From Bacteroidota bacterium (GTDB taxonomy: Bacteria > Bacteroidota > Bacteroidia > Chitinophagales > Chitinophagaceae), in contig JAFAFR010000049.1 in assembly GCA_023423405.1 (NCBI GenBank), forward strand, positions 1 through 25,385: a stretch of 25,385 nucleotides of DNA, written 5' to 3'. How positions within the stretch are numbered: the stretch's first letter is position 1; every line of letters begins with the position of its first letter. Positions 17,270 to 24,840 of the stretch are shown one piece after another. The notes under the pieces are model-generated. The model had not been told where the DNA came from. It worked only from the letters and a program-made list of their open reading frames with translations, and did not search any database. A program made the translations under genes and the position numbers.

Positions 17270-17304
17270 GTTTGGGGTTTGGGGTCTGTGGTTTGGGGTT
17301 GCGG
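17270..17304 (+). repeat. 35-bp G-rich heptad element, copy 3
   Basis: Five heptads on the plus strand: GTTTGGG, GTTTGGG, GTCTGTG, GTTTGGG, GTTGCGG, starting right after the glnN terminator T-run. The deviant third heptad (GTnTGTG) is shared with copy 1 at 1220-1254, so the copies look related by descent rather than being chance simple repeats. Confidence 0.8.
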
Positions 17305-17386
17305 GGGGTGTTGGCGCCGGAGGGCAGGTGGGTGCTCCCTGCTCACTGGTGCTTTGTGCTTTCCGTTGCCGTTCGCTGCCCGGGGG

Positions 17387-17608
17387 CGGATTTTCCTGCG
17401 CATTTTGTCGCGGTTTGACAGCGGGTTTCCGGCACTTGTCGAGCACTTGTCGAGCACTCGTCCAGCACTTTTCCTGCGGGCGTCGAGCAGTTTTCCTGCA
17501 CTTTTCTTGCAGACTTCCCGCACGCGGCCGGCAGTTTTCCCGCAGGTTTTCAGCAGGCGCCTGGCAGATGCAGGGCGTATGCACGGCGCCTGGATGGCAG
17601 TTTTGAGC
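17387..17608. repeat. Degenerate 11-bp tandem repeat, about 20 units
   Basis: The stretch divides cleanly into successive 11-bp units of the kind CAGTTTTCCTG (two early units are 12 bp). Examples are CACTTGTCGAG at 17433 and 17444, CACTTTTCCTG at 17466, CAGTTTTCCTG at 17488, CACTTTTCTTG at 17499 and CAGTTTTCCCG at 17532. The later units (from about 17554) are weaker. Because 11 is not a multiple of 3, open frames across it show 11-residue peptide repeats in more than one frame, which is why apparent ORFs here are not trusted as genes. Confidence 0.75.
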
Positions 17609-17886
17609 TTTCTCCAGAGATGGGCCTTTTGTTTGAATCTTCCAATATGTCAAAGAACTGTTTTGGGGGGCATGGCTCCTTTTTGCGCTGGTGTGCGGGG
17701 GTGTGCTACAGGTGGCTGGAAGGGGGCTGGCCCGGCGGCATTGGTGCGAGCCGGTTCAGGAGGCAGGAGGGTGCCTGGCCCGTGGAAGGAGGGTGTTGGT
17801 TTTCATGGGTTTTCTTTTAGGTTATGGATCACTGTTACGGTGATAAGGTTACAACAAAAAAACGGAAGCATTTTGGGTTTGTCGCG

Positions 17887-17949
17887 GGCGGTCGTCTGCA
17901 CGGCGCAGGCGGTCGTTTTTGTGGCGCGGGCGGTCGTGGCTATAGTGGT
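17887..17949. repeat. 21-bp tandem repeat, three units
   Basis: GGCGGTCGT recurs at 17887, 17908 and 17929, an exact 21-bp spacing; the in-between bases (GGCGCA, GGCGCG) are partly conserved. It runs straight into the 11-bp block at 17941. Confidence 0.7.
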
Positions 17950-18017
17950 TCTATACTCGTTGTATAATGTTTTTATATCGATTCCATAGCGTTCCCATAC
18001 CGTTTGTATAGTTGGGC
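17941..18017. repeat. 11-bp AT-rich tandem repeat, seven units
   Basis: Seven consecutive units with no indel: TATAGTGGTTC, TATACTCGTTG, TATAATGTTTT, TATATCGATTC, CATAGCGTTCC, CATACCGTTTG, TATAGTTGGGC. The consensus is YATANNGTTYN. The period equals about one turn of the DNA helix, so each TATA/CATA would lie on nearly the same face. Confidence 0.75.
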
Positions 18018-18676
18018 GAGCCGCGCTCTTGCTGAACGCTTTGCGTTTTCTTTGGTGTTTGTTGCCTGTTCATGGCCTCTTGACGGCCTCGGGGCACAGT
18101 TGGGTAGTTGCAGGTTTTTCATGAGCGGATATTTATTGTTTTTTCAATACGAGAATACGCAGGCCCCGCAAGGCTTCCAAGCTTTTTCACCATCTGCACA
18201 AAATGGCGAATAATCTGTCGGATTCCTGGAATAATCGGGATTGCTGATGAACGGAATTTGTGTCCCGCGGCAAGCATTCTTTCAAAATCCGCCGCCTTTC
18301 CCGCTTTCAAAATTCCGTATTTTCCGAAGTAGGACAGTCAAAAAAAATTATTATCATTATCCTGCCTATTGCAACCCCTAAACCTTGCCATCAGCGATGT
18401 GAGTGAGGAGGCGAAGTATTGGAAACGTTGGCGTAATAGAATTCCTCAATCCAACCCCAATCCAATATCAGCGATGCAGCGTAGATAGAAGCATATAATA
18501 AAACTTCTTTTCATAGAACCAAAATTGCTTAGATGCGCGTCAAACGAACCTAGCTTACTGGACCAAAATTCATCTACAATAAAAGAGATTTGTTTTTTGG
18601 TAACTTCAAGAAGAAGTTCGTTGAAGTAGGATCGAGGCACCTCCGGCAGCTCTAACACTTTAGAAGTAACAGGTTG
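18018..18676. other. Gene-free stretch left of the CRISPR locus
   Basis: No convincing gene is seen. Minus-strand frames at 18119-18310 (63 residues) and 18446-18763 (105 residues) are open but match nothing I know; the second runs through the tracrRNA and its terminator and is probably chance. Base composition changes near 18320-18480, from GC-rich to AT-rich, which may mark the left border of the transferred CRISPR segment. Confidence 0.4.
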
Positions 18677-18707
18677 AATAAAAAAGCCTCCAGCCGAACT
18701 GAGAGGC
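18677..18707 (-). terminator. Terminator of the tracrRNA
   Basis: GCCTC/GAGGC outer stem (18686-18690 with 18703-18707), inner CAG/CTG with one bulged base and a UUCGG loop, then TTTTTTATT on the minus strand. Confidence 0.85.
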
Positions 18708-18755
18708 AGGCTTAGTGTAAGCCCAAGGAATAATCCTTGTTTGTGATAAGCTACA
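18679..18755 (-). ncRNA. Probable tracrRNA, divergent from cas9
   Basis: On the minus strand, reading from the cas9 side: CTGTAGCTTA (18756-18747) is perfectly complementary over 10 bp to the plus-strand repeat segment TAAGCTACAG; then ACAAACAA can pair with the repeat's 5' TTGTTGT with one bulged A. Next come a nexus-like hairpin CAAGGA..TCCTTG (18724-18739), a hairpin GGCTTA-CAC-TAAGCC (18709-18723) and a terminator stem GCCTC/GAGGC with UUCGG loop followed by TTTTTT. Order and spacing (lower stem, bulge, upper stem, nexus, hairpins, terminator) are those of type II tracrRNAs. The start is estimated at about 18750-18755 from the promoter-like site; the mature RNA would be about 72-77 nt, short but plausible. 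Confidence 0.75.
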
Positions 18756-18756
18756 G

Positions 18757-18787
18757 CAAACATAATAAAACCTATTGAATTATGAAA
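18757..18787 (-). promoter_or_regulatory. Promoter-like site for tracrRNA
   Basis: On the minus strand TTTC (18787-18784), exactly 19 bases, then TATGTTTG (18764-18757), which fits the Bacteroidota consensus TTTG-N19-TAnnTTTG with one mismatch. The upstream box lies in the first codons of cas9, so tracrRNA and cas9 initiation may interfere. Confidence 0.6.
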
Positions 18788-21700
18788 TATGTCTTAGGTC
18801 TTGATATCGGAACCAATTCATTGGGTTGGTACCTGTTAAAGCAATTTGACGAAAAATTTCAAATAGCCGACCGAGGTGTAATTGTCTTTCCCATAGGAAC
18901 GATTGTCGACCCTGAAAAAGGGCTGGAACAGACTAAACACGCTAAGCGAAGGGCATTTCGCCTGACAACAAGAAACCGGTTTAGAAAAAAACTTCGCAAA
19001 TGGAGGCTTAGTCGGCTATTAAGAAAAATAGGATTTTACCCAGAAAGAATGGAGAGTGAGGATTTTCATTACCAGGAAACATATAAAGTAAAAGGTGGTT
19101 ACCAAAGTAGTGAGTTATATAAACTCAGAACACTAGCCCTGGATAGTCGAATTAAGCCCAGGGAAATCGGCAGAATTTTCTTCCTATTGAATAACTACAG
19201 AGGATTCAAAAGCAATAGTAAATCATTGTCTGATGAGATTGACAACAAAAAAAATGATGACGACGGAAAAGTAAAAAATGGCATTGAAAACTTGAATGCA
19301 CTAATGCAAAATTTGAGTGCAAGAACCTATGGTGAATACTTCTATAAAATGCACATAAAAGCACAACAACTACATGCCGAAGGAAAATGGCATAATCCTA
19401 ATGAACCTATTGATGAAAGAGCCCTGGACAAGGAAGGGAACTTTATATATTTAAATAGTTATGGAATACGGCGAGAAAACGGCCGCTATACCTCTAGAAA
19501 AGTATACGAGAGCGAATTCGATCTCATCTGGGACGAGCAAAAAAAATATTATGGCGAAATACTATCCGGGTCAAAAAAGGAATATGAGAAACTGAAGGAA
19601 GAATTGCAAACAGCTTCTAAAGCTGAAAGACGAAAGCTGACAAATGACTTCAAAAAAACGATGTACTGGCAAATAAAATACGGTACAATATACTACCAAC
19701 GCCCACTTAAATCCGCGAAAAAATATATCGGAAAATGCCAATACGAAAAAAATAAAAGATCAGCTCCCATAAGCAGCAGCCTGTTTCAATCATTCAGGAT
19801 ATGGAAACAACTATCCGATATCCGGTATTCCAGGATAGATCAGGACATATTCCAGGAACCGCTACCTATTGAGTGGCGCAATGCCATTTTTGAATACCTT
19901 GAAACAAATCCTATAGTTTATTTGAAAAGCGGCAAAAACAAGACCGGGATTTGCGAATTGCTGGACCTGGACGAAAAGGAGATCATCTTTAATTTTGACA
20001 ACGACGAAAACGACAAATACATAAAAGGGAACACCACAAGCAACACTCTATTTAAAGCACTAAAAAATGACACCTACTACGAACTAAAATCCCAAGTAGA
20101 CAGGCAAGGTATTAATAATCTGGAAAAGCTCTGGCATTTGCTTTATATGAAAAAGGAAGATGAGTGGTTGAAAATGACTTTAAATGACAATTCATACTGG
20201 CCCCAGCTTACACCGCAACAAATTGACTCTCTGGTCGATTCGGCCCTAGAAGAAGGCTACGCTCAATATAGTTCCAAGTTATTAAAAAAAATTCTCCCCT
20301 TCATGGAAAGCGGCGCCGATGAGCACACTGCCTTGCAAAAAGCCGGCTATAAGGAAATTGATCAGACATTTGATGAAACAAATTGGAAACCATTGGATAA
20401 AATAAATTCCATTAAAAATGGGGAGTTAAGAAATCCAGTAGTTGAAAAGTCGGTTAATGAAACAATTCTGCTAGTCAATGCGATTCTAAAAAGGCATCCG
20501 GAAATAGACAAAAACAATTGGGAAATACACATTGAAACTACTCGAGAATTAAAAAAACCCAAGAAGGAAAGAGAGAAAATGCGCAGAGATATTACCGCCA
20601 AGGATGAACTACGTCAGGAATACGCCAAATTCTTGAATGAACAACGGATAAGTGGCAGGTTGAAAGGTGCAGTAAAATCAGAAATATTCAAAAATTCCTC
20701 CATTATTAATAAGTTCGAACTATGGCTCGAAATGGGAGGAGACAAGAACGATCCTGAGTTTCCGGAATTCATAAAACTCGAAAGGATTGACTTCGAAAAA
20801 AGAATTAAACACAAACTCTGGCTGGAATGCAATCGAATTTGCCCATACACCGGAAAAGTAATCAGTTTAACACAGTTACTCAGCCCGGATATCGAGATTG
20901 AACACATTATACCTTTAAGCCGGGGGCTGGACAACTCTTTCACTAACAAAACGCTGACTTTTCACCAGATCAATAAGGAAAAAGGAAATAAAACATCCTT
21001 TGAATATTTGAAACATGAGAAGAAGGCTTTTGAAAGGCGAATAAAATCTAGTTACTTCTCTAAAGAAAAAGTAGAAAACTTTCTAAGGGAAAATGTACCA
21101 ATCGAGTTTACCCACGCACAAATTAGCAACACATCTTATATTGCAAAATTTGTCCGAAAGAAGATGCAGGAAATATGCAAGCCGCACTTTGTATATTTTA
21201 CAAACGGAAAAGTAACTTCTGAACTAAGAAACAATGACTGGCGATTAAGTAACCTGTTAGACAAAATACGCTATGAGGAATTATATGGAGTGGATATTGA
21301 TTCTTCGTTACAAAGGTTTAGTATCCTGAGAAAATATTTTCACTCATTCTACAAGCAAAGGGCTGGCGAAGATGTAAAGCTGCCCAAAAGCATAAGAGAC
21401 TTTTCAGATATCCCCCCGTCTTTACTTGAAGACTTTGATCAAGAAACCAATGATCATTTAAGAGAAACCATTAGCGAAATTGAGCAATTTGAGTCCTTCC
21501 GCAGTTCGAACGGACGAAAAGACAGGAGCGACCATAGGCATCATGCTTTAGACGCCCTAATTATAGCTATGTGTACTCCTTCTATCACAAAAACCCTAAG
21601 CACATTCAATGCGACAAGGGAAAAATCCGGGATAAGTCTATATAACGAAACAGGCGAACTCACGCGAGAAAAAATAAATATCCCTGTCAACTACTTTTCT

Positions 21701-22969
21701 ATTAAAGAATCCCTGAAAAACATCCTTGTAGTTAACAAAATTAACCAAAGACTACTGGTGAGTAAAAAGAACAAAATAAAGACAAAAGAAGGGTACACTG
21801 TTCAATCCGGCAAAAGCATTAGAGCTTCATTACACAAAGACACCTATTATGGGAAGCTGAAACAACCAGAAAAACAAGGAATAGACAAACCTGCGGCTTA
21901 TGTAACAAGGTTTAATGGGTATGTATGGGAATTTGACAATCCTGAAAAACTGGAAAACATATACGATAAGCACCTCAGAGAAATAATTAAACGACGAATC
22001 GAATGGTTTCATGCTAATAAGATAAAAATTAATAAAGAAGCATATGAGAAATTCCCATTATATCGATATTCTCCAACTAAATATCCAAATGGGGAGCCAG
22101 AAAATCCCCTAACTAAAGAAACCGGAAAACCATTGCCTGTCGTTAAAAAAGTTCGAACGCTATACAAAAACTATAGAAGCATAATTGAATTGCCAAAAAA
22201 CAAATATGCTGATAATGACGGGAATTATATTATGGCTCTGTATGAGTTAAAAGAGAAGGGAAAGAACGGAAAAATTAAAGTAACAAAAGAATTCATCCTA
22301 CTGTCTTCCTATGAAGCGGTCAGGGCAAAGAATGAAGGCCGGCCTCTATTTCCGGATGAAATAGAGAAAAATGGAAAACACCTTTCTCTTGCAGAAAGTT
22401 GCCCATTTTTGAAACAAGGGGATCTGGTTTTACTATTTGAAGACGATCAAGATAGGATTTCCATGGACTGGAGCAACCTGGAAGAATTGAAGAATCGCTT
22501 GTATTGCGTTAGTGGCTTGTCTTCGGATGTAAAACAAGGAACATACACGTACGGAATCGTAAGCTTTGTCAAACACAGCACATCAAAAAATAACGCTACA
22601 TACCAGAACGGTGCATTCGTATTGGGGAACAACACATCCTTTATTAAAAACTATCATACTCAGATCAACGCGATTAAAATAGAAATGGACTCGTTAGGAA
22701 ATATAAAACCCATAAGAAAACATGTGTATTCACCAATGCTGACTAAGAATGTTCTGGAAGAACCCGGATCCACTTATGGAATCAGAAGTGTAAATACCGG
22801 GACGTCATTTGCAGCGATGGAAAGTGATCAATTGAAATATTTCTCTTCTTTAACCCCCTTAGAGCTGCTCATAGAGCATAAAAAACTTGCCATAGTTGCT
22901 TTCAGCAAAAATGAAAAAACTAGTGACCAGAACCCGGATAGAAGCATAAAATTTAATACCAACGAATGA
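18782..22969 (+). CDS. cas9: Cas9, type II-C-like RNA-guided nuclease
   Basis: The 1395-residue product is the crRNA/tracrRNA-guided DNA nuclease. RuvC-I has D8 in VLGLDIGTNSLGW. An arginine-rich bridge helix spans about 53-83 (AKRRAFRLTTRNRFRKKLRK). A long helical REC region follows to about 570. RuvC-II has E585 in IHIETTREL. HNH at about 685-745 has EIEHIIPLS with catalytic H708 and N731 in the NKEKGNK stretch. RuvC-III has H921 and D924 in HHALDALIIAM. The rest is the PAM-interacting region. All nuclease residues are present, so it should cut. Length (about 1400) and the cas9-cas1-cas2 gene set without csn2 or cas4 point to subtype II-C as found in Bacteroidota. The gene is visibly AT-richer than the genes to its left. 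Its stop overlaps the next start (ATGA). Confidence 0.97.
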   Translation: MKYVLGLDIGTNSLGWYLLKQFDEKFQIADRGVIVFPIGTIVDPEKGLEQTKHAKRRAFRLTTRNRFRKKLRKWRLSRLLRKIGFYPERMESEDFHYQETYKVKGGYQSSELYKLRTLALDSRIKPREIGRIFFLLNNYRGFKSNSKSLSDEIDNKKNDDDGKVKNGIENLNALMQNLSARTYGEYFYKMHIKAQQLHAEGKWHNPNEPIDERALDKEGNFIYLNSYGIRRENGRYTSRKVYESEFDLIWDEQKKYYGEILSGSKKEYEKLKEELQTASKAERRKLTNDFKKTMYWQIKYGTIYYQRPLKSAKKYIGKCQYEKNKRSAPISSSLFQSFRIWKQLSDIRYSRIDQDIFQEPLPIEWRNAIFEYLETNPIVYLKSGKNKTGICELLDLDEKEIIFNFDNDENDKYIKGNTTSNTLFKALKNDTYYELKSQVDRQGINNLEKLWHLLYMKKEDEWLKMTLNDNSYWPQLTPQQIDSLVDSALEEGYAQYSSKLLKKILPFMESGADEHTALQKAGYKEIDQTFDETNWKPLDKINSIKNGELRNPVVEKSVNETILLVNAILKRHPEIDKNNWEIHIETTRELKKPKKEREKMRRDITAKDELRQEYAKFLNEQRISGRLKGAVKSEIFKNSSIINKFELWLEMGGDKNDPEFPEFIKLERIDFEKRIKHKLWLECNRICPYTGKVISLTQLLSPDIEIEHIIPLSRGLDNSFTNKTLTFHQINKEKGNKTSFEYLKHEKKAFERRIKSSYFSKEKVENFLRENVPIEFTHAQISNTSYIAKFVRKKMQEICKPHFVYFTNGKVTSELRNNDWRLSNLLDKIRYEELYGVDIDSSLQRFSILRKYFHSFYKQRAGEDVKLPKSIRDFSDIPPSLLEDFDQETNDHLRETISEIEQFESFRSSNGRKDRSDHRHHALDALIIAMCTPSITKTLSTFNATREKSGISLYNETGELTREKINIPVNYFSIKESLKNILVVNKINQRLLVSKKNKIKTKEGYTVQSGKSIRASLHKDTYYGKLKQPEKQGIDKPAAYVTRFNGYVWEFDNPEKLENIYDKHLREIIKRRIEWFHANKIKINKEAYEKFPLYRYSPTKYPNGEPENPLTKETGKPLPVVKKVRTLYKNYRSIIELPKNKYADNDGNYIMALYELKEKGKNGKIKVTKEFILLSSYEAVRAKNEGRPLFPDEIEKNGKHLSLAESCPFLKQGDLVLLFEDDQDRISMDWSNLEELKNRLYCVSGLSSDVKQGTYTYGIVSFVKHSTSKNNATYQNGAFVLGNNTSFIKNYHTQINAIKIEMDSLGNIKPIRKHVYSPMLTKNVLEEPGSTYGIRSVNTGTSFAAMESDQLKYFSSLTPLELLIEHKKLAIVAFSKNEKTSDQNPDRSIKFNTNE

Positions 22970-23445
22970 CTGTTTTTTTTGATGAACACAGGCTGATACT
23001 AAGCAAACTACTTGCCATGAAAGTGGATTTTATGCTTATAGGCGGGTATGCTGTTATTTATCATGGCTATAACCGCCTAACCGGCGATATGGATATCTGG
23101 GTATGTCCTGATAACGGCAATAAACTGTTATTAATAAAGGCCCTGGAACAGCTTGGTTTTGACAAAACAGGCTTAGCCACTATTCGTTCCTGGGATTTCA
23201 CCCAGCCGCAGGTTTTTCATATAGGTAAAATGCCGGAAAGAACAGATTTTATGACCCATATTGCCGGCGTCCAATACAATGATGCCAAAACTACTGCAAT
23301 ACAGACGGAGATTGATGGGTTACCTCTTAACATCATTCATATCAATAGTCTTATTCAGAACAAGAAAGCAAGCGGGCGTACAAAAGACCTTGCCGATGCA
23401 GAATATCTTGAAAAGATTGCGCGATTGAGAAAAGGGCGGTATTAG
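22966..23445 (+). CDS. MNT-fold nucleotidyltransferase inside the cas operon
   Basis: The 159-residue product is a small nucleotidyltransferase of the DUF6036 / AbiEii-toxin-like kind. The fold signature is clear: FMLIGGYAVIYHGY (G26-G27) followed by NRLTGDMDIWV with R37, T39 and the metal-binding D41 and D43; a third acidic candidate is D94 in ERTDFMTHI. The C-terminal block SLIQNKKASGRTKDLADAEYLEK is the usual 'K...R.KDl.D...L' helix. It is far shorter than full AbiEii or MenA toxins (about 300 residues). Its ATG overlaps the cas9 stop by four bases (ATGA), and cas1 follows 64 bases later on the same strand, so it is very likely part of the cas transcript and coupled to cas9 translation. 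Substrate unknown; it could modify tRNA, another RNA or protein, or simply be a passenger. It is not a recognised core type II gene. Confidence 0.88.
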   Translation: MTVFFDEHRLILSKLLAMKVDFMLIGGYAVIYHGYNRLTGDMDIWVCPDNGNKLLLIKALEQLGFDKTGLATIRSWDFTQPQVFHIGKMPERTDFMTHIAGVQYNDAKTTAIQTEIDGLPLNIIHINSLIQNKKASGRTKDLADAEYLEKIARLRKGRY

Positions 23446-23492
23446 TCTTTCGGCAGCACCCACATAATAACTAAAACCATTATACGTTCATC

Positions 23493-23513
23493 ATGGAAAC
23501 CCTATATCCATGA
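23493..23513 (+). CDS. Possible six-codon leader peptide before cas1
   Basis: ATG at 23493 reads METLYP and stops with TGA at 23511-23513, overlapping the cas1 ATG at 23510 as ATGA, the same overlap as between cas9 and the nucleotidyltransferase. It may couple translation into cas1, or be chance. Confidence 0.25.
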   Translation: METLYP

Positions 23514-24403
23514 TTAAGCGGACTCTTTATTTTAGCAATCCCGCCTATCTCAAAACCAGGAATGAACAACTGGTTATTGAGCTACAGGAAACCGGTGAAA
23601 TAAAAACAGCTCCCATCGAGGACATCGGATTGCTGATCCTCGATCACCAACAGATCACTGTAACTCAATCTGTAGTTGCGAAATTATTGGCGAATAACAC
23701 TGCCCTCATTACCTGCGACAATACCCACCATCCTACCGGGCTTATGCTGAACCTGGATGGGAACAGCTTGCAGAGCATGAAATTCCAAGCCCAGTTGGAG
23801 GCTTCAGAACCGCTGAAAAAACAGTTGTGGCAGCAGACAGTGATTGCCAAGATACGAAACCAGGCGATCTTATTGGGACTGCAGAGGGTTGAAAATAAAG
23901 TGTTACTCAACCACGCCAAAGAAGTTAAAAGTGGCGATAGCGAAAACCATGAGGCAAAGGCTGCAGCCTATTACTGGAAGCATTTATTCCCCGATTTTCT
24001 GGAATTCAGACGGGAACGTTATGGTCCTCCCCCCAACAATTTACTGAATTATGGTTATGCTATTCTGCGCGCGGCAGTCGCCAGAAGCCTGGTAGCCAGC
24101 GGATTACTCCCCACGCTGGGAATTCATCACCGGAACCAATACAATGCTTATTGCCTCGCTGACGATATTATGGAACCCTACCGACCTTATGTGGATCGGG
24201 TTGTTTGCAATATCATCCGTATGAATGGCCAATTCCTGGAAATGGGACCTTTGATGAAGAAGGAGTTATTATCCATCCCCGCCTTGGATACAGTGATAGA
24301 CGGGCAAAAAAGCCCCTTAATGAATGCCATAACGCGCACTACGGCAAGTTTGGCCAAATGTTTTGAAGGCAAATCCAGGAAAATTCTCTACCCGGAGTTG
24401 TAA
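23510..24403 (+). CDS. cas1: Cas1 integrase
   Basis: The 297-residue product is the metal-dependent integrase that, with Cas2, inserts new spacers. It begins MIKRTLYFSNPAYLKTRNEQ, the usual type II Cas1 start, with the N-terminal beta domain to about residue 85. The helical catalytic domain carries E148 (SENHEAKAAAYYW), H206 (LGIHHRNQYNAYCLADDIME) and D218/E222 as the metal ligands. FPDFLEFRRERYGPPPNNLLNYGYAILRAA is family-typical. Length is normal for subtype II-C (about 300). The start at 23510 follows a 64-base gap after the nucleotidyltransferase gene; cas2 begins six bases after its stop. All catalytic residues are present, so adaptation may be active. Confidence 0.97.
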   Translation: MIKRTLYFSNPAYLKTRNEQLVIELQETGEIKTAPIEDIGLLILDHQQITVTQSVVAKLLANNTALITCDNTHHPTGLMLNLDGNSLQSMKFQAQLEASEPLKKQLWQQTVIAKIRNQAILLGLQRVENKVLLNHAKEVKSGDSENHEAKAAAYYWKHLFPDFLEFRRERYGPPPNNLLNYGYAILRAAVARSLVASGLLPTLGIHHRNQYNAYCLADDIMEPYRPYVDRVVCNIIRMNGQFLEMGPLMKKELLSIPALDTVIDGQKSPLMNAITRTTASLAKCFEGKSRKILYPEL

Positions 24404-24409
24404 AAAAAC

Positions 24410-24745
24410 ATGTATAACCGCCTAAATGCTTATCGAATCATGTGGGTGCTGGTATTTTACGACCTCCCTACGGAAACCAAAAAGGACCGGAAGATTTCAG
24501 CGAAATTCCGAAAGGACATTTTGGCGGATGGCTTTCAGATGTTCCAATTCAGCCTTTACCTGCGGCACTGCCCCAGCCGGGAAAATGCCGACGTCCATAT
24601 TCGGCGGGTTAAAGCGATTTTGCCGCCAAAAGGCAATGTCGGGATTATGTGCATTACGGATAAGCAGTTCGGGATGATGGAGATCTTCCGGGATCACGAC
24701 CTGGTGGAGGCGCCAGAAACCGTCCAACAATTAGAGCTTTTTTAG
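24410..24745 (+). CDS. cas2: Cas2
   Basis: The 111-residue product is the small ferredoxin-fold partner of Cas1 in the spacer-integration complex. It has the first-strand motif WVLVFYDLPTETKKDRK with the conserved Asp (D18), FQMFQFSLYLRHCPS, and the VKAILPPKGNVGIMCITDKQFG block. The ATG at 24410 lies six bases after cas1; an internal ATG at 24440 (MWVLVFYDLP) is also possible and would give a 101-residue protein with the strand at the N-terminus. It is the last gene of the operon, followed by a terminator at 24762. Confidence 0.95.
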   Translation: MYNRLNAYRIMWVLVFYDLPTETKKDRKISAKFRKDILADGFQMFQFSLYLRHCPSRENADVHIRRVKAILPPKGNVGIMCITDKQFGMMEIFRDHDLVEAPETVQQLELF

Positions 24746-24761
24746 CGAAAAGACCCATCCA

Positions 24762-24800
24762 GGAATGAAAAAAGGGGTCATAAACCCCATTTTTTCATCC
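24762..24800. terminator. Bidirectional terminator between cas2 and the array
   Basis: A long stem ATGAAAAAA-GGGGT / ACCCC-A-TTTTTTCAT with one bulged A and a CATAA loop. It has an A-run before and a T-run after, so it could end the cas operon on the plus strand and any array-derived transcript on the minus strand. Confidence 0.75.
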
Positions 24801-24840
24801 TAATTTTAGGCCAAAACCCTCTCCCATAGAGGGTTTTGGC
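24799..24840. other. Palindrome and perfect 12-bp hairpin next to the first repeat
   Basis: CCTAATTTTAGG (24799-24810) overlaps by one base a perfect 12-bp inverted repeat, GCCAAAACCCTC (24810-24821) and GAGGGTTTTGGC (24829-24840), with a TCCCATA loop. It ends seven bases before the first CRISPR repeat. There is no T-run, so it is not a simple terminator. It may be part of the leader, an integration anchor or an RNA structure. Confidence 0.6.

Noticed and set aside
15070..17523. Minus-strand open frame of 817 codons
   Set aside because: Antisense of glnN extended through the 11-bp repeat block; its apparent KSAG.LLD peptide repeats come from the repeat DNA.
17102..17989. Plus-strand open frame of 295 codons after glnN
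   Set aside because: It starts out of frame inside glnN and then reads only through terminator, heptads and tandem repeats; no family-like segment.
18281..18318. TTTGAAAG matches to the repeat on the minus strand as a second antirepeat
   Set aside because: Only 8-9 bases match, pairing stops before the repeat end, and no hairpins or terminator follow; the candidate at 18679-18755 is far better.
18446..18763. Minus-strand frame of 105 codons next to cas9
   Set aside because: Its first third is the tracrRNA with its hairpins and terminator, and the rest matches no family I know; more likely a chance frame, although a decayed gene cannot be excluded.
22966..23445. Classical AbiE or MNT-HEPN toxin-antitoxin pair
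   Set aside because: The nucleotidyltransferase has no AbiEi-like or HEPN partner beside it; its neighbours are cas9 and cas1, so a standard two-gene module is not supported.
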